NCBI GenBank assembly: GCA_046330225.1
Contig: JAXLTD010000011.1
Span: 16,858 to 80,857, forward strand
From: CANJIV01 sp046330225
GTDB lineage: Bacteria > Actinomycetota > Thermoleophilia > Solirubrobacterales > Solirubrobacteraceae
Direction: 5' to 3'
DNA length: 64,000 bases
In this document: positions 34,708 to 42,513 of the stretch, in pieces
How positions within the stretch are numbered: the first letter of the stretch is position 1
Layout of the letters: every line of letters begins with the position of its first letter
Made by a program: the position numbers and the translations under genes
The notes under the pieces: generated by a model
What the model saw: the letters and a program-made list of their open reading frames with translations, nothing else
Database searches by the model: none
What the model was told of the DNA's origin: nothing

Positions 34708-36984
34708 GTGGCCGCGACTCCGCAGACCCACCCCTGGAGCGAGCTGCTGGCCGCCGGGGCGCAGGACGAGCGCCTCGTGGCCACCCGCCTCGAGGGCGCC
34801 CGGCGCGCGGTCGTCAGGCCGCTGCCCGAGGACCTGCACCCCGGGCTGCGCCGCGCGCTGGAGGCGGCCGGGATCGGCAGCCTCTATGCGCACCAGGCCG
34901 ACGCCTGGCACGCCGCCGCCGAGGGCCCGTTCATCGTCACCACGGGCACGGCCTCCGGGAAGTCCCTGTGCTTCAACCTGCCCACCCTCGACGTGTTGTG
35001 CACCGATCCCCGCGCCCGGGCGATCTACCTCTATCCGACCAAGGCGCTGGCCCAGGACCAGGCCCGGGCGCTGCACGCCCTCGGGCTGCCGGGCCTGCGC
35101 CCGGCGATCTACGACGGGGACACCCCGCGAGCGGAACGCGCGGCGATCCGCCGCAAGGCCAACGTGATCCTCACGAATCCGGACATGCTCCACGTCGGGA
35201 TCCTGCCCAACCACGGCGCCTGGGGCGAGCTGTTCGCGAACCTCGCCGCCGTCGTGGTCGACGAGGCGCACGTGTACCGCGGGGTCTTCGGCTCGCACGT
35301 CGCCAACGTGCTGCGACGCCTGCGGCGGATCGCCCAGGCCTACGGGACCGCGCCGCGGCTGTTCCTGGCCAGCGCGACGATCGCCAACCCCGTCGAGCTG
35401 GCGCAGCGCCTCACCGGCGTGGACGACATCGCGCTCATCGACGGGGACGGGTCGCCCGGCGCGGCCCGCGAGATCGCCATGTGGAACCCGCCGCTGCTCG
35501 ACGAGGCGCTCGGCACCCGCGGCTCGCCCCTGGCCGAGGCCGCCGAGCTGCTCACGGAGCTCGTCGTCGCGGGCGCCCGGACGATCTGCTTCATGAAGTC
35601 CCGCAAGGCCGTGGAGCTCATCGCCCGCTTCACGCAGTCCCGCCTCGAGGAGCGCGCGCCGGAGCTGGCCGGACGGGTCGCTCCGTACCGGGCCGGCTAC
35701 ACGCCGGGCCAGCGCCGCGAGCTCGAGCGCCAGCTCGTCGCCGGCGAGCTGCTGGCCGTCGTGACCACCGACGCGCTGGAGCTCGGCATCGACATCGGCG
35801 CGCTGGACGCCGCGATCACGGTGACGTTTCCCGGCACGGTCGCCAGCCTGCGCCAGCAGTGGGGCCGGGCCGGCCGCCGGGGCCGCGGCCTGGCCGTCTA
35901 CATCGCCGGCGAGGACGCCCTGGACCAGTTCTTCTGCCGCCACCCCGACGAGTTCCTGGACCGGCCCGTCGAGGCGGCGATCCTCGACCACGAGTCCGAG
36001 CAGATCTACCTCGGGCACTTGCGCTGCGCCGCGCACGAGGGGCCGCTCAGCGCCGCCGACGCGGAGTTCCTCGGGCCGCGCTGGCAGGCGTACGCCGACC
36101 GGCTTGTCGACGCCGGCGCGCTGCGCGAGCGCACTGCGGGCTACGTCCCCGCCCAGGCGCAGGACTATCCGGCCGCGGAGGTGTCGCTGCGCTCCGCCTC
36201 GGCCGACAGCTTCGCGGTCGTCGACGCCGACTCGGGCGAGGTGATCGGCTCGATCGAGGCGGCCCGCGCCTTCTCGACCGCCCACGACGGCGCGATCTAC
36301 CTGCACCTGGGCCGCTCCTACGAGGTCGTGTCGCTGGATCTCGACGGGCGCCGGGCGATCGTCCGGGCGTTCACCGGCGACTACTACACCCAGCCCAAGC
36401 GGGAGACCTCGACCGACATCGAGCGGCTGCTGGACCGCCGCGAGACGATGGGCGTCACGCTGTCGTTCGGGACCGTCGCCGTCTCGGAGGAGGTGCTCGG
36501 CTACCAGCGCGTGCGCCTCACCGACCACGAGGTCCTGGAGTTCGTCGCGCTCGACCTTCCCCAAACCGAGTACTCGACGCAGGCCCTCTGGTACGAGCTG
36601 CCCGACGAACTGCTGGGCGAGGAGTTCCGCCTCGAGGAGATGCTCGGATCCCTCCACGCCGCCGAGCACGCCCAGATCGCCGTCCTGCCGCTCCTGGCGA
36701 TGTGCGACCGCTGGGACATCGGGGGCCTGTCGACGAACTTCCACCCGCAGACGGGCGTCCCGACGATCTTCATCTACGACGGCCATCCGGGCGGCGTCGG
36801 GATCACCCGCCAGGGCTTCCGCGCCTTCGAGACGCTGGTGGCCGACGCCCACCGCCTCATCGCCGAGTGCCGCTGCCGGCGCGGCTGCCCGTCCTGCGTC
36901 CAGTCTCCGAAGTGCGGCAACCTCAACGAGCCGCTGAGCAAGGCCGGCTCCCGGGAGCTGATGGCGCGGATGCTCGAGCGGTAG
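34708..36984 (+). CDS. DEAD/DEAH helicase with C-terminal cysteine cluster (MrfA/YprA-like)
   Basis: A 758-residue superfamily 2 DNA helicase. Motif I is VTTGTASGKSLCF, motif II VVVDEAHVY, motif III LASATIANP and motif VI QQWGRAGRRGRG. The C-terminal DUF1998-type domain ends in a four-cysteine zinc site, CRCRRGCPSCVQSPKCG. This layout matches Bacillus MrfA/YprA, which acts in repair of mitomycin C lesions, and the Hrq1 group. The GTG at 34708 is chosen because it begins the aligned region (THPWSELL...). It is divergent from gpgS, with 97 bp between starts. Confidence 0.92.
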   Translation: MAATPQTHPWSELLAAGAQDERLVATRLEGARRAVVRPLPEDLHPGLRRALEAAGIGSLYAHQADAWHAAAEGPFIVTTGTASGKSLCFNLPTLDVLCTDPRARAIYLYPTKALAQDQARALHALGLPGLRPAIYDGDTPRAERAAIRRKANVILTNPDMLHVGILPNHGAWGELFANLAAVVVDEAHVYRGVFGSHVANVLRRLRRIAQAYGTAPRLFLASATIANPVELAQRLTGVDDIALIDGDGSPGAAREIAMWNPPLLDEALGTRGSPLAEAAELLTELVVAGARTICFMKSRKAVELIARFTQSRLEERAPELAGRVAPYRAGYTPGQRRELERQLVAGELLAVVTTDALELGIDIGALDAAITVTFPGTVASLRQQWGRAGRRGRGLAVYIAGEDALDQFFCRHPDEFLDRPVEAAILDHESEQIYLGHLRCAAHEGPLSAADAEFLGPRWQAYADRLVDAGALRERTAGYVPAQAQDYPAAEVSLRSASADSFAVVDADSGEVIGSIEAARAFSTAHDGAIYLHLGRSYEVVSLDLDGRRAIVRAFTGDYYTQPKRETSTDIERLLDRRETMGVTLSFGTVAVSEEVLGYQRVRLTDHEVLEFVALDLPQTEYSTQALWYELPDELLGEEFRLEEMLGSLHAAEHAQIAVLPLLAMCDRWDIGGLSTNFHPQTGVPTIFIYDGHPGGVGITRQGFRAFETLVADAHRLIAECRCRRGCPSCVQSPKCGNLNEPLSKAGSRELMARMLER

Positions 36985-37007
36985 CGGCCCGGGCCGCCGG
37001 GCGCCGC

Positions 37008-37451
37008 CTACGCCGGGCGCGCGAAGTGGTGCGACGTGATGGCGTAGCCGTGGTTGAGATAGAGCCGGTGCGCGTCCCAGCGCTCGGCCTGCACGCCGGA
37101 GTCCAGGTGGATCTCGTCGCAGCCGCGCGCCCGCGCCTCGGCCAGCAGCCAGTCCAGGAGCGCGCCGGCGTGGCCTTGTCCGCGGGCCTCCGGCAGGGTC
37201 GAGAGGTCGTCGACGTAGAGGTAGTGCCCCCAGGCGAGCCCGTGCTGGATCCGGAACCCGGCGACCGCCGCGGCGGGCTCGCCCGGCCCGCCCGCGAAGG
37301 CCCCGGCCAGGCGGTAGCCCGCCGGCCGCTGGACCTCGTCGACGCGGGCGACGAAGGCGGACTCGTCACTCCAGGCCGTGCGGAGGGCCGCCATCGCGGG
37401 CCAGGCCAGCGCGGTGTCCGGGGGCAGGATCTCGCGGATCTCGGGGCTCAC
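37008..37451 (-). CDS. GNAT-family N-acetyltransferase
   Basis: A 147-residue acetyltransferase. GHYLYVDDLSTLPEARGQGHAGALLDWLLAEARARG contains the core strand and the acetyl-CoA loop ARGQGHAG, followed by IHLDSGVQAERWDAHRLYLNHGY. The pattern resembles the aminoglycoside-like/streptothricin-like small GNATs, but the substrate cannot be inferred. It is convergent with the helicase gene and heads away from the membrane-protein/ABC pair upstream. Confidence 0.87.
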   Translation of the reverse strand: MSPEIREILPPDTALAWPAMAALRTAWSDESAFVARVDEVQRPAGYRLAGAFAGGPGEPAAAVAGFRIQHGLAWGHYLYVDDLSTLPEARGQGHAGALLDWLLAEARARGCDEIHLDSGVQAERWDAHRLYLNHGYAITSHHFARPA

Positions 37452-37476
37452 GCCGCGACCGTACCGCAGCCAGGGC

Positions 37477-37851
37477 TCAGTCCAGCGCGCGGCTGAGCCG
37501 GACGCCCGCCGCCAGTGCGCCGCCGGCGATGGCCGCCGTCACGTACTTGCCGCGCGCCGGGATGCCGGAAGCGCCGAGCGTGGCCCCGAAATCCACCGCG
37601 TCGGCAGCGGCGCCCCAGGCCAGCCAGCGGCGGGCAGGGTCGCCCTGGCGCAGCGCCCACAGCGCCCCGGCGCCGAGAGCCAGGTCGCGCACTCCGAGCG
37701 CGCGGGCGAACACCTGGGTCCCGGCGCCCGCCGCCTCGGGGCCGATCCAGCTCGCCCCGACCCGCTCCGGCACGGCGATGAGCGCCAGGCCAACCGCGAC
37801 GCGGCCGGCCGCGAGAACCTGGGCGGCCGCGCGATCGTCCAGGCCCGCCAT
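37477..37851 (-). CDS. Small membrane protein
   Basis: A 124-residue protein with three to four hydrophobic segments (AQVLAAGRVAVGLALIAVP, FARALGVRDLALGAGALWAL, WLAWGAAADAVDFGATL, YVTAAIAGGALAAGVRL). The RALGVRDLALG turn is common in small uncharacterised membrane proteins of actinobacteria. The start codon abuts the stop of the ABC ATPase gene (37852), so the two are probably cotranscribed. No enzymatic motif is visible and it does not look like an ABC permease. Confidence 0.7.
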   Translation of the reverse strand: MAGLDDRAAAQVLAAGRVAVGLALIAVPERVGASWIGPEAAGAGTQVFARALGVRDLALGAGALWALRQGDPARRWLAWGAAADAVDFGATLGASGIPARGKYVTAAIAGGALAAGVRLSRALD

Positions 37852-38607
37852 CTACTCGGCGGCCTTGAGCGCGTCGAGGATCTGGGCGGCGTCCATGTGG
37901 CCCTCGTCGCGGACGACCTTCCCGTCGGCGAGGAACACCGTGCGGTCGGCGACCGACGCGGCGGTGGCGTCGTGGGTGACCATCACGACGGTCTGGCCGA
38001 ACTCGTCGACGGCGCGGCGCAGCAGCGCCAGCACTTCGTGCGAGGAGGCCGAGTCGAGGTTGCCCGTCGGCTCGTCGGCGAACACGACCGCCGGCTTCGA
38101 GACCAGCGAGCGGGCCACGGCGACGCGCTGCTGCTGGCCGCCCGACAGCTCCGCCGGCCGGTGCGTGCGCCGGTCGCCCAGGCCGACGGCGCCGATGAGC
38201 GTCTCGAGCCAGTCCGGGTCGGGCGTCTCCCCGGCGATCGAGAGCGGCAGGGTGATGTTCTCCTCCGCCGACAGGACCGGAAGGAGATTGAAGGCCTGAA
38301 AGACGAAGCCGATCTTGTCGCGGCGCAGCTTCGTCAGGTCGCCGTCGGACATCCCGTCGAGCGTCTGGCCGTCGATCTGGACCGATCCGCTCGTCGCGGT
38401 GTCGAGCCCGGCGAGCACGTGCATGAGCGTCGATTTCCCGGATCCCGACGGCCCCATGATCGCCGTGAAGCTCCCGCGGGCGAACGCGACGGTCACCCCG
38501 GCGAGGGCGTGGACGGCCGCCTCGCCCTCGCCGTAGACCTTCGTCAGGTCGGTGCCGGCGACGACCGTCTCGGTCGCGGGCGGCGTGGCGGTCGATGGCT
38601 CGGACAT
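37852..38607 (-). CDS. ABC transporter ATP-binding protein (MacB/LolD type)
   Basis: A 251-residue ATPase. Walker A is MGPSGSGKSTLMHVLAGLD, the signature is LSGGQQQRVAVARSLVSKPAVVFADEPTGNLD (with Walker B), the Q-loop is in FVFQAFNLLP and the H-loop is VTHD. The FVFQAFNLLPVLSAEENI and PTGNLDSA stretches mark the MacB/FtsE/LolD group, which normally works with an FtsX-like permease. No such permease is in the neighbourhood, only a 124-residue membrane protein. ATG 38607 is chosen over one eight codons upstream. Confidence 0.92.
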   Translation of the reverse strand: MSEPSTATPPATETVVAGTDLTKVYGEGEAAVHALAGVTVAFARGSFTAIMGPSGSGKSTLMHVLAGLDTATSGSVQIDGQTLDGMSDGDLTKLRRDKIGFVFQAFNLLPVLSAEENITLPLSIAGETPDPDWLETLIGAVGLGDRRTHRPAELSGGQQQRVAVARSLVSKPAVVFADEPTGNLDSASSHEVLALLRRAVDEFGQTVVMVTHDATAASVADRTVFLADGKVVRDEGHMDAAQILDALKAAE

Positions 38608-38703
38608 GGCAGCGACGCAGGGTACCGTCAACCCCGTCCGCGCATTCGCGCGGCGAGCGCTCCCGCGCTAGCGTGCGAGCCCACCGACCCCGGGAGCTGC
38701 GCC

Positions 38704-39012
38704 ATGCGCGTCCGCACGATCCTCGTCCTTGCCGTCCTCGCCCTCGCCGGAAGCGCCGCCGCGGGCGCCGGCCCGGCGGCAGCCGCCGTGCGCGACTGCT
38801 CGGCCAAGGTCGACTTCAACCTGAAGATCTCCTCGGCGCGGAACCTGACGTGCACCCGGGCACGCACCGTCATGCGCGCCTACAAGGGCTCGATCAAGCG
38901 GCGCTTCAGCACTGGCGGATTCGCGTGCGCGCGCGTGCGCGGGACGAACCTCGCCGGCCAGTGGCGCTGCGTCAGCGGCCGGCGAGCGTTCCGGTTCGAG
39001 TTCAGCGACTGA
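38704..39012 (+). CDS. Small secreted four-cysteine protein (paralog 1)
   Basis: A 102-residue protein with a signal peptide (MRVRTILVLAVLALAGSAAA, then AAAAVRDC). The mature 70 residues contain four cysteines in the order C, TCTRART, GFACARV and QWRC. The block SSARNLTCTRARTVMRAYKG and RRFSTGGF is shared with the protein at 39516-39845. The mature part is basic. It may be a small disulfide-bonded extracellular protein; I do not recognise a characterised family. The ATG is chosen at the signal peptide because the upstream open frame is a shadow of the ABC gene. Confidence 0.72.
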   Translation: MRVRTILVLAVLALAGSAAAGAGPAAAAVRDCSAKVDFNLKISSARNLTCTRARTVMRAYKGSIKRRFSTGGFACARVRGTNLAGQWRCVSGRRAFRFEFSD

Positions 39013-39101
39013 CACCCCCGCCGCAAACTGGCGCTGATCCGCTCGGCGCCTGGCCGCGAACACGCCTCCAGCCACGGTTCCACGACCAGGAGGAGACCAC
39101 C

Positions 39102-39380
39102 ATGGCCATGGCATTCATCATGGAGTTCGAGGGCGCGACGCTCGACCAGTACGACGAGGTCATCGAGGCGATGGGCCTGACCGACGGCGTGGCGCCCGAA
39201 GGCGCGCTGTTCCACTGGGTCACCGAGACCCCGACCGGCATCCGCGTCACGGATGTGTGGGAGGACCCGGCGGCCTTCGAGAGCTACTCCGCCGAGGAGA
39301 TCGGCCCGAAGACCGCTGCGGCGGGCATCGCGCCGCCGCAGGTCACCTCGCACGAAGTGCACAACGTCATCAAGCGGTAG
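39102..39380 (+). CDS. Small ferredoxin-like-fold (ABM/Dabb-like) protein
   Basis: A 92-residue soluble protein with AGGAGGAG seven bases upstream of its ATG. MAMAFIMEFEGATLDQYDEVIEAMG begins with a strand and helix, then FHWVTETPTGIRVTDVWEDPAAFESYSAEEIG. This alternating pattern matches small dimeric alpha/beta-barrel proteins related to antibiotic-biosynthesis monooxygenases. Such proteins are common and rarely characterised. It is sandwiched between two paralogous secreted-protein genes and followed by a 13-bp GC hairpin. Confidence 0.75.
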   Translation: MAMAFIMEFEGATLDQYDEVIEAMGLTDGVAPEGALFHWVTETPTGIRVTDVWEDPAAFESYSAEEIGPKTAAAGIAPPQVTSHEVHNVIKR

Positions 39381-39387
39381 GGCGCGC

Positions 39388-39418
39388 GCCGGCGCCGGCC
39401 GCTCAGGCCGGCGCCGGC
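39388..39418 (+). terminator. 13-bp GC hairpin
   Basis: GCCGGCGCCGGCC and GGCCGGCGCCGGC pair perfectly around GCTCA, seven bases after the stop at 39380. The right arm and following CACCGTCCC nearly duplicate the 3' end of the GMC oxidoreductase gene at 39906-39936. Confidence 0.55.
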
Positions 39419-39458
39419 ACCGTCCCGGGGAGGCTCGCGGGTCACCGACGGTTCCCAG

Positions 39459-39488
39459 TTGACGGGCGGATTCCGGCCGCACTAGGGT
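39459..39488 (+). promoter_or_regulatory. Promoter of the second four-cysteine secreted protein
   Basis: TTGACG (39459-39464) and TAGGGT (39483-39488) are separated by 18 bases, followed 17 bases later by GGAGG and the TTG start at 39516. This is the clearest sigma-70-like promoter in the window. Confidence 0.6.
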
Positions 39489-39515
39489 TGCGCGCCCCCA
39501 ACCTGGAGGTTCACG

Positions 39516-39845
39516 TTGCGCCGCCGTTCCTTCTTCGCCGTCCCCGTCGCCGCCCTGCTCGCCGCAGGCGCGCTCGCCGTGCCCACGCCGGCCAGCGCCG
39601 CGGTCCGAGACTGCAGCGTCCCGACGATCGGCAAGCGATTCGAGATCAGTTCCGTGCGGAACATGACGTGCACGCGGGCGCGCACGGTGATGCGGGGCTA
39701 CCGCGGCTCCATCCGGCGCACCTTCGCCACCGGAGGCTTCACCTGCCGGCTCGTCGCCGGCCGGCTGAGCTTCGGGCAGTGGCGGTGCACGGACGACTCC
39801 GGCCGGGCGTTCCGGGTCGACCATCCCGCGTCCGATCGCGGCTAG
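39516..39845 (+). CDS. Small secreted four-cysteine protein (paralog 2)
   Basis: A 109-residue protein starting at TTG behind GGAGG. The signal peptide is RRRSFFAVPVAALLAAGALAVPTPASA. The mature domain repeats the pattern of the protein at 38704: RDC near its start, SSVRNMTCTRARTVMRGYRG, then RTFATGGFTCRL and GQWRC. The four cysteines and the GSI(K/R)R spacing are conserved, so the two arose by duplication, with an unrelated 92-residue gene between them. Function unknown. Confidence 0.72.
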   Translation: MRRRSFFAVPVAALLAAGALAVPTPASAAVRDCSVPTIGKRFEISSVRNMTCTRARTVMRGYRGSIRRTFATGGFTCRLVAGRLSFGQWRCTDDSGRAFRVDHPASDRG

Positions 39846-39899
39846 TCCCTCCGCTCGCGCGCGGCCGCAGCGACTGCGCGCGCGCTGCGGCTTCGCGGG

Positions 39900-39930
39900 G
39901 CCGGCGCCGGCTGCTCAGGCCGGCGCCGGC
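39900..39930. terminator. 12-bp GC hairpin overlapping the GMC gene stop
   Basis: Arms GCCGGCGCCGGC at 39900-39911 and 39919-39930 surround the antisense stop codon of the GMC oxidoreductase. With the convergent gene ending at 39845 it may terminate transcription from both sides. Confidence 0.45.
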
Positions 39931-41504
39931 ACCGTGCCGGCGATGAGGTCCGCGGCCTTCTCGCCGACCATGATCGTCGGCGCGTTCGTGTTGCCCCCGG
40001 GAATGACCGGCATGACCGATGCGTCAGCGACCCGCAGGCCCTCGATCCCGCGGACCCGCAGGTCGGCGTCGAGGACCGCATCGTCGCCGCTGCCCATCCG
40101 GCACGTGCCGGCCGGGTGGTACAGCAGCTCGAGGCGGCGGCGCACGTCGGCCTCGAGGTCGGCGTCGTCGCGAGCCTCGGCGCCCGGGTAGATCTCCCGG
40201 TCGATCACGCCGGCCAGGGCCGGCTGGCTGGCGATCTCGCGCGTGATCTTGATCCCGGCCACGAGCGCCGCCAGGTCCTCCGGCTCGGCCAGCGAGTTCG
40301 TGAGGATCCGCGGCTTGTCGAGCGGATCGGCAGAGCGCAGCCGGACGTGCCCGCGGCTCTGGGGCGCGACGAGGACCGGCCCCATCGTCATGGCGTGGCC
40401 GTCGTACTCCTCGAAGCCGTTGTCGACGAAGTAGGCGGGCGCGAGGTGCAGCTGCAGGTCGGCGGCCGGCAGCCCGGGCCGGGACCGCACGAAGGCGAAC
40501 GCCTCGGCGACGGTCGAGGCCAGCGGCCCGGTGCGGCGCAGCGCCCACTCGGCGACGCCCTTGGGCTTGTCGGCGCCGTAGAGGCTCTCCGGGACCCGGA
40601 TCGACCACACGCAGACGACGTACGGATGGTCCTGGAGGTTGGCGCCGACGCCGGGCAGCTCGTGCACGACGGGCACCCCGACCTCGCCGAGGTGGTCTGC
40701 CGGCCCGATGCCCGAGAGCAGCAGGAGCTGGGGCGACCCGATCGCGCCCGCACTGAGGACGATCTCGCGCTCGGGGCGCAGCACCTGCTCGGCGCCGGCC
40801 TGGTCGCGGTAGCGCACGCCCGTCGCCCGCCCGCCGTCGACGTCGACGCCGGTGACCGTGGCGTTCGTGACCACCTCGAGGTTCGGGCGCTTGAGCGCCG
40901 GCCGCAGGAACGCATCGGCCGTGCTCCAGCGCCGCCCGCCCCGCTGGGTGACCTGGGCCCAGGCGGCGCCGTCCTGCTCGGGGCCGTTGTAGTCCGCGAT
41001 GCGCGGGATGCCCGACTGCTCGGCGGCCTGCAGCATGCGCTCGGTGAGCTTGCGCGGTGAGCGCGGGTTCTCGACGCGCAGCGGCCCGCCGGCGGCGTGG
41101 TGCTCGGAGGCGCCGCGCTCGTTGTCCTCGGACTTCAGGAAGTAGGGAGCAACGTCCTTCCAGCCCCAGCCCGCCGCGCCCTGCGCCTCCCACAGGTCGT
41201 AGTCGAGCGGGCGGCCCCGGACGTAGAGCATCGCGTTCATCGAGCTCGAGCCGCCCAGGCTCTTGCCGCGCGGAACGTAGAGCGAGCGGCCGTCGCAGTG
41301 CGGCTCGGGGTCGGTGGCGAAGTCCCAGTCCAGGCCCGTCTTGAACTGCTTCGCGAAGGCCGCAGGGATCTTGATGTTCGGATGGCGATCCTTGCCGCCG
41401 GCCTCGACGAGGGTGACGCGTACGGACGGGTCCTCGGTGAGCCGGGCAGCGATCACGCAGCCGGCCGAGCCGGCGCCGACGACGACGTAGTCAGGGGAGG
41501 TCAT
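39915..41504 (-). CDS. GMC-family FAD oxidoreductase (choline dehydrogenase-like)
   Basis: A 529-residue flavoenzyme. The N-terminal FAD motif is DYVVVGAGSAGCVIAARLTEDPSVRVTLVEAG. GMC signature 1 is GKSLGGSSSMNAMLYVRG and signature 2 is GAIGSPQLLLLSGIGP. The catalytic C-terminus has YHPAGTCRMG (histidine) and PVIPGGNTNAPTIMVGEKAADLI (asparagine). The sequence is of the BetA/alcohol-dehydrogenase subgroup, with a soluble cytoplasmic enzyme likely. The alcohol substrate is not known; no betaine aldehyde dehydrogenase is adjacent. Confidence 0.94.
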   Translation of the reverse strand: MTSPDYVVVGAGSAGCVIAARLTEDPSVRVTLVEAGGKDRHPNIKIPAAFAKQFKTGLDWDFATDPEPHCDGRSLYVPRGKSLGGSSSMNAMLYVRGRPLDYDLWEAQGAAGWGWKDVAPYFLKSEDNERGASEHHAAGGPLRVENPRSPRKLTERMLQAAEQSGIPRIADYNGPEQDGAAWAQVTQRGGRRWSTADAFLRPALKRPNLEVVTNATVTGVDVDGGRATGVRYRDQAGAEQVLRPEREIVLSAGAIGSPQLLLLSGIGPADHLGEVGVPVVHELPGVGANLQDHPYVVCVWSIRVPESLYGADKPKGVAEWALRRTGPLASTVAEAFAFVRSRPGLPAADLQLHLAPAYFVDNGFEEYDGHAMTMGPVLVAPQSRGHVRLRSADPLDKPRILTNSLAEPEDLAALVAGIKITREIASQPALAGVIDREIYPGAEARDDADLEADVRRRLELLYHPAGTCRMGSGDDAVLDADLRVRGIEGLRVADASVMPVIPGGNTNAPTIMVGEKAADLIAGTVPAPA

Positions 41505-41534
41505 CGTCCGATCCTCGCGCACCCGCGCGCGGGG

Positions 41535-41577
41535 GTAAAGGTCTCAGGCTTTACAGAGCCCTGACGGCAGTCCGTCA
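41535..41577 (+). promoter_or_regulatory. Two inverted repeats in the GMC / Lys-rich gene divergent region
   Basis: GTAAAG (41535-41540) and CTTTAC (41549-41554) are inverted with an eight-base spacer. TGACGG (41562-41567) and CCGTCA (41572-41577) follow with a four-base spacer. They fill the 72-bp gap between the divergent GMC oxidoreductase and lysine-rich protein genes and could be operators for either. No regulator gene is adjacent. Confidence 0.4.
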
Positions 41578-42122
41578 TGGTCGCTACCGTGAAGCCCACG
41601 ATGCGCGAGGAACTCGAGCGGGCGCGCGAATCGTCCGGGGGCAGCTGGCCGGTCGAGTTCGCCGTCGACGTGCCGCCCCGGATGGCCCCGCCCGGGGACG
41701 CGCCGCCGGCCCGGCACCCCGAGACGCCGGGCCGCGCCAAGGGCGGACGCAAGGGCAAGAAGGCCGGCCAGCCGCCCCGGCCGATCTCCAAGAAGGCCGA
41801 GAAGCGCTTCCGGCGAGCGATGCGCCGGCTCGAGGCCGCCGCCGACGCCGAGCACGACGCCGAGCGCGAGGCCCGGCAGGCCGCCAAGCAGGCCCGCAAG
41901 TCGGCCAAGCGCGTGAAGAAGGCCGAGAAGCGCGTGAAGAAGGCCCGCAAGCGGCTCAAGCGTGCCCGCAAGGAGATCCGCAAGGCCTCCAAGCGCGCCC
42001 GGTCCTCCGCGAAGGAGGCTCGCGCGGCGGCCGAGCGCCACGCGGAGTCCCGGCGCGACCTGCGCCGGGCCCGCAAGCGGGCCGTGAAGGCCGCCCGCGC
42101 CGCGAAGTCCGGCCGCCCGTAG
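41577..42122 (+). CDS. Lysine/arginine/alanine-rich basic protein (histone H1-like)
   Basis: Up to 181 residues. The N-terminal third is acidic to neutral and Pro-rich (SWPVEFAVDVPPRMAPPGDAPP). From residue 60 onward it is an almost uninterrupted basic helix built from Lys, Arg, Ala and Glu in short periods (RVKKAEKRVKKARKRLKRA, RKEIRKASKRARSSAKEAR). Such domains resemble bacterial histone H1-like or DNA-compacting tails, or a long charged single helix. In-frame starts exist at ATG 41577, GTG 41589 and ATG 41601; the last lies 10 nt after a TACCGT hexamer and may be the real, nearly leaderless start. It lies outside the island, just before the tRNA. Confidence 0.65.
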   Translation: MVATVKPTMREELERARESSGGSWPVEFAVDVPPRMAPPGDAPPARHPETPGRAKGGRKGKKAGQPPRPISKKAEKRFRRAMRRLEAAADAEHDAEREARQAAKQARKSAKRVKKAEKRVKKARKRLKRARKEIRKASKRARSSAKEARAAAERHAESRRDLRRARKRAVKAARAAKSGRP

Positions 42123-42197
42123 CCGCCGCCCCGCGCCGCCGCGTCAGGGCGGCCCGGCGCGCCGAACGCCGATCCCCCGCGCTACCCTGCCACCCGC

Positions 42198-42270
42198 GGC
42201 GAGATAGCTCAGTTGGTAGAGCACACGACTGAAAATCGTGGTGTCCCCGGTTCGAGTCCGGGTCTCGCCA
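42198..42270 (+). tRNA. tRNA-Phe (anticodon GAA)
   Basis: A 73-nt cloverleaf: acceptor GGCGAGA with TCTCGCC, D-arm GCTC/GAGC, anticodon stem CACGA/TCGTG with loop CTGAAAA (anticodon GAA), T-arm CCCGG TTCGAGT CCGGG and discriminator A. CCA is not encoded. TACCCT 10 bases upstream may be its -10 element. The 3' 19 bases (42252-42270) recur at 60094-60112 and at 63787-63805, marking this gene as an integration target. Confidence 0.97.
42252..42270 (+). mobile_element. Left attachment site (attL) in the tRNA-Phe 3' end
   Basis: TCGAGTCCGGGTCTCGCCA, the T-arm and acceptor 3' strand of the tRNA, is repeated exactly beyond the integrase gene at 60094. Tyrosine recombinases of integrative elements commonly use this part of tRNA genes. 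The tRNA remains intact because the element carries a replacement 3' end. Confidence 0.85.
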
Positions 42271-42302
42271 CTCCGTTGGCACTGGCGCGGTGCATCCAGA
42301 AT

Positions 42303-42319
42303 CCCCGTCCCGAGCGGGG
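42303..42319 (+). terminator. Hairpin downstream of tRNA-Phe
   Basis: CCCCG and CGGGG arms with a TCCCGAG loop lie 33 nt after the tRNA and could end its transcript. The surrounding 42271-42513 shows no convincing gene. Confidence 0.35.
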
Positions 42320-42513
42320 CTTCGGTGTTCCGAGGCTCCTGTGATCTTCGATGTAGATCGGCCGGAATAGACGTAGTTCGTTTCACGCTCGTTGCATGGG
42401 CTGGAGCCGCTGAGGAGCGCTGTTGCATAGTTGCCCGGTCAACGGTCGTCCCGTCCCGAGACAGTTGCCCGAGCAAGCGAGAGGCCGGCCTCGGCCCGTC
42501 GGCGAGAAGGACG

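Noticed and set aside
41956..42282. Minus-strand frame starting MPTEWRDPDSNRGHH over the tRNA
   Set aside because: It is the antisense translation of tRNA-Phe and of the basic gene beside it.
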